From Arenimonas terrae (lineage in GTDB: Bacteria > Pseudomonadota > Gammaproteobacteria > Xanthomonadales > Xanthomonadaceae): a stretch of DNA of 64,000 nucleotides. Location of the stretch: contig NZ_SMDR01000001.1 in the NCBI RefSeq assembly GCF_006265115.1, positions 372,001-436,000 of the forward strand, given 5' to 3'. Both the position numbers and the translations under genes were made by a program. Under the pieces are notes generated by a model, which ran no database searches, was not told where the DNA came from, and was given only the letters and a program-made list of their open reading frames with translations. The first letter of the stretch is position 1, and the number at the start of each line of letters is the position of its first letter. Below are positions 55,544 through 64,000 of this stretch, in pieces.

Positions 55544-56663
55544 CGCGGTAGGGGCTGTGGGCCAGCACGGCCCGATGGTAGTCGGCGGTGCCGGCGCGTT
55601 CGCGGGCGCACCACTCGGCCAGGGCCGGTGCGAACTCCGGGTCGGCGACCCAATGCCGGCTGTGCGTGGTCGCCGGCAGGAAACCGCGGGCGACCTTGTG
55701 TTCGCCCTGGGCGCCGGGTTCGAACACCTGCAGGCCCTCGCGCAGGCAGTAGTCGATGCCCTGGTAATAACAGGTCTCGAAATGCAGGCCGGGCGCCGGT
55801 TGCGCCTCGCTGCTGCCCCAGTAGCGGCCGTACAGGCGGTCGCCGCCGCGCAGGCAAAGCGCGCCGGCCACGGTTTCATCGTCCCTCTCGGCCAGGAACA
55901 GCACCAGCTGGCGCGGCATCGCCGAAGCCAGGTGCCGGAAGAACTCCAGGGTCAGCGCCGGATGGTTGCCGTAGTCGCCGAAGGTGCGGCAGTAGAAGAA
56001 GTGCATCGCCGCCAGGTCGTCGTGGCTGGCCTCGTCGCCGTGCACGGTGCGCAAGCGGTAGCCGGCGCGACGGACCTTGTCGCGCTCCTGGCGCAGGTTC
56101 TTGCGCTTCTTGGGCAGCAGCGCCGCCAGGAAGTCGTCGAAATCGCGCCAGCCGCGGTTGCGCCAGTGGTACTGCACGTCCTGCCGCGCCATCCAGCCGG
56201 CGCCGAAGGCGTCGTGCTCGCCCTCGGGATGGAAGTTCACGTGCACCGACGACAGCCCGTCGCCGCGCGCCCGTTCGACCAGCGCCGCCGCCAGCGCGCC
56301 GCGGTCGCCGGCGTCGCGGGCCAGCAGGCGCGGGCCGGTGACGGGCGAGTAGGGCACGGCCACCAGCCACTTCGGGTAGTAGTCGCGGCCAGCGCGGGCA
56401 TAGGCCGCGGCCCAGGCCTGGTCGAACACGAACTCGCCGTGCGAATTGGACTTCAGGTAGGCCGGTGCCGCCGCCACCAGCGCACCGTCGCGCCAGAGCG
56501 TGGCGTGCCGCGGCGTCCAGCCCCAGCGCGGGCGCAGGCAGCCTTCGCGCTCCAGGCCGGACAGGAAAGCGTGTTCGACGAAGGGATTGCGGCGGTCGTG
56601 CAGCGCGTCCCAGGCGTCGGCGGGAATCTCGTCGAGGCGGGCGTGCAGGCGCAGTTCGGGCAT
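55512..56663 (-). CDS. COG3146 / GNAT-like family protein
   Basis: 383 residues, no signal peptide. Features of the COG3146 (DUF482, peptidogalycan-biosynthesis-like) family: NPFVEHAFLSGLE, YLKSNSHGEFVFDQAWA, FDDFLAALLPKKRKNLRQER and ARGFLPATTHSRHW. The double GNAT fold is related to FemA/B-type aminoacyl transferases, but the substrate is not established. It overlaps aat by 32 bases. Confidence 0.85.
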   Translation of the reverse strand: MPELRLHARLDEIPADAWDALHDRRNPFVEHAFLSGLEREGCLRPRWGWTPRHATLWRDGALVAAAPAYLKSNSHGEFVFDQAWAAAYARAGRDYYPKWLVAVPYSPVTGPRLLARDAGDRGALAAALVERARGDGLSSVHVNFHPEGEHDAFGAGWMARQDVQYHWRNRGWRDFDDFLAALLPKKRKNLRQERDKVRRAGYRLRTVHGDEASHDDLAAMHFFYCRTFGDYGNHPALTLEFFRHLASAMPRQLVLFLAERDDETVAGALCLRGGDRLYGRYWGSSEAQPAPGLHFETCYYQGIDYCLREGLQVFEPGAQGEHKVARGFLPATTHSRHWVADPEFAPALAEWCARERAGTADYHRAVLAHSPYRDADPPAPAAA

Positions 56664-56752
56664 GGGCCGAGATTACCCCGCCGGCCGTGGCGGCGGGGTG
56701 TGCGGAAAGCGGCGCAGGGCGCGCTGCCGGCGGAGGCCGGCGCGCGGCGGGC

Positions 56753-60243
<3,491 letters not shown>

Positions 60244-60246
60244 AAT

Positions 60247-60308
60247 CCGGGGTCAGAGTCCATTTATCTGAGCCCCGCCGGGCTCAGATAAATGGACTCT
60301 GACCCCGG
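60247..60308. repeat. perfect 29-bp inverted repeat
   Basis: The arms (60247-60275 and 60280-60308) are perfectly complementary, with loop CGCC. Each arm runs from CCGGGGTCAGAGTCCATTT at the outside to CTGAGCCC at the centre. It begins four bases after the ftsK stop and has no T-run. The outer GGGGTCAG.GTC motif resembles short repeats linked to REP-type or IS200-like transposases in proteobacteria; that link is from memory. It could also act as a terminator-like structure for ftsK. Confidence 0.9.
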
Positions 60309-60370
60309 GTTGTTGACCCGCGTTCAGCCAGTGCCCGCCAAGCTGCCGCCCAACGCCCACGAGATCCGCC

Positions 60371-61030
60371 ATGAACTTCCTGTCCCGTTCCCTGATCGCC
60401 CTGTGCCTGCTGCCGCTGTCCCTGGCCGCCCACGCCGGCGCCCGCGACCAGCTCGACACCTTCAGCCGCGGCATCGAAGGCCTGTCGGCGAACTTCGCCC
60501 AGCGCGTGTACGGCCCCAACGGCGAGGTCAAGGACAAGTCCAGCGGCACGGTGAAGTTGCGCGCGCCGCGCCAGTTCCGCTGGGAGGTCACCCAGCCCTT
60601 CCCGCAGCTGATCGTCGCCGACGGCGACAACCTCTGGGTCTATGACCCGGACCTGGAGCAGGTGAACGTGCGCAACCAGAGCGCCGAGGAGAACAGCAGC
60701 CCGCTGGCCGTGCTGATCGATCCGACCGAGCTCGAGCGCCAGTTCACCGTGAAAGAGGGCGGCCGTAGCCAGGGCCTGGACTGGCTGGAGCTGAGGCCGA
60801 AGAAGCCCGACGAGGCGCCGTTCGAGCGCGCCCGCCTGGGCTTCGGCGCCGCTGGCCTGGTGCGCATGGATTTGTACGACGGGCTGGGCCAGCGCACCGT
60901 GCTGGGCTTTTCGGCCTGGAAGCGCAATCCCGCCTTCGCGGCCGACACCTTCGACTTCACCCCGCCTGCGGGCGTGGACGTGGTGGGTGAGCCGGTGAAC
61001 AAGGCGCAGGTCGTGCCGCTTACCGACTGA
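60371..61030 (+). CDS. lolA: outer-membrane lipoprotein carrier protein LolA
   Basis: 219 residues. Signal peptide ends AAHA|GA. Carries lipoproteins such as BamE through the periplasm from LolCDE to the outer membrane. The pattern [35 protein letters not shown] and [11 protein letters not shown] is typical of LolA. Standard place after ftsK. Confidence 0.96.
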   Translation: MNFLSRSLIALCLLPLSLAAHAGARDQLDTFSRGIEGLSANFAQRVYGPNGEVKDKSSGTVKLRAPRQFRWEVTQPFPQLIVADGDNLWVYDPDLEQVNVRNQSAEENSSPLAVLIDPTELERQFTVKEGGRSQGLDWLELRPKKPDEAPFERARLGFGAAGLVRMDLYDGLGQRTVLGFSAWKRNPAFAADTFDFTPPAGVDVVGEPVNKAQVVPLTD

Positions 61031-61090
61031 TCCGTCGGGCGCGTCCGGCGCAGGGTCGCCGGGCATCGCCTTTCCGGCGAGAATGCCCGC

Positions 61091-62440
61091 GTGGCCAAGA
61101 AAAAACCCGCCAGCGACACCTCCCTGTTCCAGCCGCCCGAGGGCCTGAAGCCCCTGGCCGAGCGCATGCGCCCGGCCACGCTGGACGAAATGGTCGGCCA
61201 GCGCCGCCTGCTGTCGCCGGGCAGCGCGCTGCGCCGCGCGGTCGAATCCGGCCGCATGCATTCGATGATCCTCTGGGGCCCACCGGGCTGCGGCAAGACC
61301 ACGCTCGCGCTGCTGCTGGCGCGTTACGCCGAAGCCGAGTTCATCGCCATCTCCGCGGTGCTCTCCGGCCTGCCGCAGGTGCGCGAGGTGCTGGCCGCGG
61401 CCGAGCAGCGCTTCAACGAAGGCCGCAAGACCGTGCTGTTCGTGGACGAGGTGCACCGCTTCAACAAGGTGCAGCAGGACGCCTTCCTGCCGCATATCGA
61501 ACGCGGCAGCATCCTGTTCGTCGGCGCCACCACCGAAAATCCCAGCTTCGAGCTCAACTCGGCGCTGCTGTCGCGCTGCCGCGTGCATGTGCTGGAAGCG
61601 GTGTCGCAGGACGACATCGTCCAGGCCCTGAAGCGCGCGCTGGCCGATGAAACCCGCGGCCTGGGCGGGCAGGGCATCGAAGTCGACGACGAACGCCTGC
61701 GCGAAATCGCCGGCGCCGCCGACGGTGACGTGCGCCGTGGCCTGACCCTGCTCGAGATCGCCGCCGAACTGGCCGCCGACGAAGGCGGCCGCATCACCCA
61801 GGCCACCCTGGTGCAGGTGCTGGCCGACCGCACCCGCCGCTTCGACAAGCAGGGCGAACAGTTCTACGACCAGATCTCGGCCCTGCACAAATCCGTGCGC
61901 AGCTCCAACCCCGACGCCGCGCTGTACTGGTTCACCCGCATGCTCGACGGCGGCTGCGACCCGCACTACCTGGCCCGGCGCATGACCCGCATGGCCGTGG
62001 AAGACGTCGGCCTGGCCGACCCGCGCGCCCTGCAGATGGCCATCGAAGCCTGGGCCACTTACGACCGCCTGGGCAGCCCGGAAGGCGACCTCGCCCTCGC
62101 GCAGCTCGTGATCTACCTGGCCAGCTGCGCCAAATCCAACGCCGGCTACGTCGCCTTCAAGGCGGCGCAGGCCGACGTTCGCGAACACGGCACCCAGGAC
62201 GTGCCGCTGCATCTGCGCAACGCGCCGACCAGGCTGATGAGGGAACTGGGCTACGGCAGCGGCTACCAGTACGACCACGACGCGCCCGACGGCATCGCCC
62301 TGGACCAGACGGCGTTCCCGGACGCGATGGGTGAACGCGTGTATTACGAGCCGGTCGAACGCGGCCTCGAGATCAAGCTCAAGGAAAAACTCGACCGCCT
62401 GCGCGCCGCGCGCGAAGCCGCCCAGGCGAAGAAGCGGTGA
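61091..62440 (+). CDS. rarA: replication-associated recombination protein RarA (MgsA), AAA+ ATPase
   Basis: 449 residues from a GTG. Acts at stalled replication forks, related to clamp loaders. Walker [16 protein letters not shown], Walker [18 protein letters not shown], sensor [20 protein letters not shown], and the C-terminal tetramer domain with [20 protein letters not shown]. Ends in a GTGA overlap with crcB. Confidence 0.96.
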   Translation: MAKKKPASDTSLFQPPEGLKPLAERMRPATLDEMVGQRRLLSPGSALRRAVESGRMHSMILWGPPGCGKTTLALLLARYAEAEFIAISAVLSGLPQVREVLAAAEQRFNEGRKTVLFVDEVHRFNKVQQDAFLPHIERGSILFVGATTENPSFELNSALLSRCRVHVLEAVSQDDIVQALKRALADETRGLGGQGIEVDDERLREIAGAADGDVRRGLTLLEIAAELAADEGGRITQATLVQVLADRTRRFDKQGEQFYDQISALHKSVRSSNPDAALYWFTRMLDGGCDPHYLARRMTRMAVEDVGLADPRALQMAIEAWATYDRLGSPEGDLALAQLVIYLASCAKSNAGYVAFKAAQADVREHGTQDVPLHLRNAPTRLMRELGYGSGYQYDHDAPDGIALDQTAFPDAMGERVYYEPVERGLEIKLKEKLDRLRAAREAAQAKKR

Positions 62441-62826
62441 ACTGGAGCCTGCTGTGGCTGGTGATGGCCGGCGGCGCCCTCGGTGCCGGCGCCCGGCACC
62501 TGATCGGCGGCTGGCTGCTGCGCCAGCTCGGCGATGGGATGCCCTGGGGCACGCTGGCGGTGAACCTGCTCGGCAGCTTCGCCGCGGGTTTCCTGCTGGT
62601 GTGGCTGGAAGGCCGGGGCCCCAGCGCGCTCTACCTGCGCGCCTTTCTGATCGTCGGCGTGCTTGGCGGTCTGACCACTTACTCCGCCCTGACGCTGGAG
62701 TGCCTGATGATGGCGCGTGGGGCGAAGGCCGGTGTGCTGGCGGGGTATCTCGGGCTGACGCTGGTGGGTGGGTTCTTCCTGGTATGGGCGGGCGCGCGCT
62801 TGGCCGATGTCATCAAGTCGGGTTGA
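62437..62826 (+). CDS. crcB: fluoride ion channel CrcB/Fluc
   Basis: 129 residues, four membrane helices. Exports fluoride as a dimer. Conserved points: GGALGAGARHLIGG, GTLAVNLLGSFAAGFL, and GGLTTYSALTLE with the central Thr-Thr-Tyr-Ser. Starts with GTG in the rarA stop. No fluoride riboswitch is seen, since the gene is translationally coupled. Confidence 0.95.
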   Translation: MNWSLLWLVMAGGALGAGARHLIGGWLLRQLGDGMPWGTLAVNLLGSFAAGFLLVWLEGRGPSALYLRAFLIVGVLGGLTTYSALTLECLMMARGAKAGVLAGYLGLTLVGGFFLVWAGARLADVIKSG

Positions 62827-63020
62827 TTTCGCATCTGTCCACGAAATCCTGGTCGATAGGATGGCGTTGGGGGTTGAGCGTAAGGCAGATGAGCACCTAG
62901 GCGCCGATGGCTGGGATCAACGGCGAAGCGGCACAAGAGTCCTTCTGGCACGGCGACTGGGCTGCGGCAATCACTGGCTTAAGTTGAATCCGAAGTCCAC
63001 ATTCGCCGCCGGAGCATTTA
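62827..63020. other. gene-poor spacer
   Basis: About 190 bases after crcB with lower GC content and no convincing reading frame or terminator. It may be remnant sequence. Confidence 0.4.
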
Positions 63021-63578
63021 TCAACCGAGAACTGAGATGGCGGTATCGAGCCAAATGGCGAGCCACGCGGCAAACAAGGAGGAGGCCAGCGCGAGGACGA
63101 AGTACCACTGAATCCGCGCGAACGTACCACGCGATGCCTCCTCCCGCGTCAGGTGTGCCCACACGGACAGGGTGATCGCACACACGTACGCGGGCAACAC
63201 TTCGTCCATCCGGACCGCTGCCAACGCCGGCGCGTCCACGACGTTGCCGACGCGGTTCATCGGCGATGCCGCAATCGCCAGTTCCCATTGGATTGCACGG
63301 GTCCAGACCCACCCCACGAAGGCAAGCACGAGGACAGCGGTCGCTGGCGCCAGGCCGCGAACGAACGACCATCGGCTTCCCCGCGACACCCGCCAAAACA
63401 CCCATGGCACGAGATAGGTTACGAACAGCATCCGTGCCAGCACGACCAGACCCATCGTCACCGGCAGGGCGACAGGCACCGGACCCTCCGCGTGCCGATA
63501 GAGCGCGGAATACAGGAGAGCGGGGAGCAATGCCCCGATGAGGAGCCCGACTGCGATCACCTTGCGCGCGCCAATCAT
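63021..63578 (-). CDS. integral membrane protein of unknown function
   Basis: 185 residues with about five hydrophobic helices (first at residues 5-27) and short polar loops; I recognise no family. GGAG lies 12 bases before the ATG at 63578, with a TTG one codon earlier as an alternative start. Codon use is slightly less GC-biased than the neighbours, as in the adjoining spacer, which hints at an accessory gene. Confidence 0.65.
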   Translation of the reverse strand: MIGARKVIAVGLLIGALLPALLYSALYRHAEGPVPVALPVTMGLVVLARMLFVTYLVPWVFWRVSRGSRWSFVRGLAPATAVLVLAFVGWVWTRAIQWELAIAASPMNRVGNVVDAPALAAVRMDEVLPAYVCAITLSVWAHLTREEASRGTFARIQWYFVLALASSLFAAWLAIWLDTAISVLG

Positions 63579-63596
63579 CAACAGGTTTCTCCGGTT

Positions 63597-63630
63597 AATC
63601 GGGGTCAGGGTCACTTGATTCGAGCTTCGG
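63597..63630 (+). repeat. possible degenerate copy of the ftsK-side repeat arm
   Basis: TCGGGGTCAGGGTCACTTGA resembles the outer part of the 29-bp arm at 60247 (TCCGGGGTCAGAGTCCATTT) but lacks a matching inverted arm. It lies just before the start of the minus-strand membrane protein. Confidence 0.35.
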
Positions 63631-63735
63631 CGCAACTGAGGTGGCGGTTCAGTAGTCCAAGCCGCAACCCGCACGGAGTTGTCGCGTTCGTCGCCCGGGC
63701 GTAGGCTCAAGCCTCCTTGGGGAAGGAGACAAACC

Positions 63736-64000
63736 ATGCGTCTGCTCATCGCCGCCCTGCTCGGCGGCACCGTGCTGTTCTTCTGGGGTTTCGTGTCGCA
63801 CATGATCCTGCCCGTCGGCGAGATGGGGCACGGGCAGGCGGTCAACGAGGATGTGGTGATGGCCGCGCTCAAGGACGGGCTGCCGGCGCAGGAGGGCGTG
63901 TACCACGTGCCGGGTCTCGCGCCGGACAAGTACGAGGACGCCGCCGCCGTTGCCGCCTATTCGGCCAAGGCCACGGCCAACCCGAACGCGGTGATCTTCT
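63736..64000 (+). CDS. small membrane protein, cut by the window edge
   Basis: The reading frame starts at ATG 63736 behind an excellent GGAAGGAGA and stays open for 88 codons to the window end. It begins MRLLIAALLGGTVLFFWGF, one membrane helix, then SHMILPVGEMGHGQAV and a soluble stretch. Proteins with this opening are known as uncharacterised membrane proteins of about 160 residues; I can assign no function. Confidence 0.75.
   Translation, partial: MRLLIAALLGGTVLFFWGFVSHMILPVGEMGHGQAVNEDVVMAALKDGLPAQEGVYHVPGLAPDKYEDAAAVAAYSAKATANPNAVIF

Noticed and set aside
63153-63704. A 183-codon plus-strand frame near the right end
   Set aside because: It is antisense to a membrane protein with clear hydrophobic helices and a ribosome-binding site; the plus-strand product is His/Arg/Pro-rich and unlike a protein.

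Overview
This 64 kb window is dense, very GC-rich chromosomal DNA from a gammaproteobacterium of the Xanthomonas/Lysobacter family (Lysobacteraceae = Xanthomonadaceae). The placement rests on the complete rpf cluster for DSF (diffusible signal factor) quorum sensing, its linkage to greA-recJ-prfB-lysS and aconitase, the order smpB-ratA-rnfH-bamE-(fur)-recN-hrcA-grpE-dnaK-dnaJ-dapB-carA, and the tmRNA tag ANDDNYALAA. I see no prophage, insertion sequence, CRISPR array, rRNA or tRNA gene. The exact genus cannot be settled from the sequence alone.

Layout. 1-7 kb: a polyamine uptake and breakdown operon (putrescine-type aminotransferase, PotF-PotG-PotH-PotI transporter, aldehyde dehydrogenase). 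7-9.4 kb: a small periplasmic coiled-coil protein, msrB, the ssrA tmRNA (minus strand), a two-unit structured repeat, and smpB. 9.4-17.8 kb: ratA-rnfH, bamE, fur, recN, then hrcA-grpE-dnaK-dnaJ with a good sigma-32 promoter in front of dnaK. 17.8-21 kb: a minus-strand operon of a CHASE2 adenylate/guanylate cyclase, an SH3-like secreted protein and an M48 metalloprotease. 21-31 kb: dapB, carA, three unrelated genes (S9 peptidase, DUF2059-like protein, membrane-anchored unknown), carB and greA.

31-47.5 kb is the rpf region: rpfE, recJ, a lipoprotein with acidic repeats, prfB with its programmed frameshift, lysS, a second copy of the two-unit structured repeat, rpfG, rpfC, then (minus strand) rpfF, rpfB and aconitase (rpfA/acnA). 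RpfF makes the fatty-acid signal, RpfB handles free fatty acids, RpfC senses the signal, and RpfG is the HD-GYP output that degrades cyclic di-GMP. 47.6-50.3 kb: a minus-strand operon with 4-nt overlaps (YbjN-like, nudJ, mnmA, hflD). 50.5-63 kb: clpS-clpA, a secreted unknown, infA-aat-COG3146 protein, trxB, ftsK, lolA, rarA, crcB. The right end holds an unrecognised membrane protein and the start of a small membrane protein cut by the window edge.

The most unusual material is non-coding. A composite repeat with a 112-bp period, built from four consecutive hairpins and a conserved linker, occurs as a tandem pair at 8619-8843 and again, inverted, at 37813-38037. Two of its hairpins change sequence between copies but keep pairing, and in both places the outermost hairpin contains the stop codon of the neighbouring gene (smpB, lysS). 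Also notable are a perfect 29-bp inverted repeat after ftsK, a 20-codon insertion with foreign-looking codons in mnmA, and the three genes separating carA from carB.
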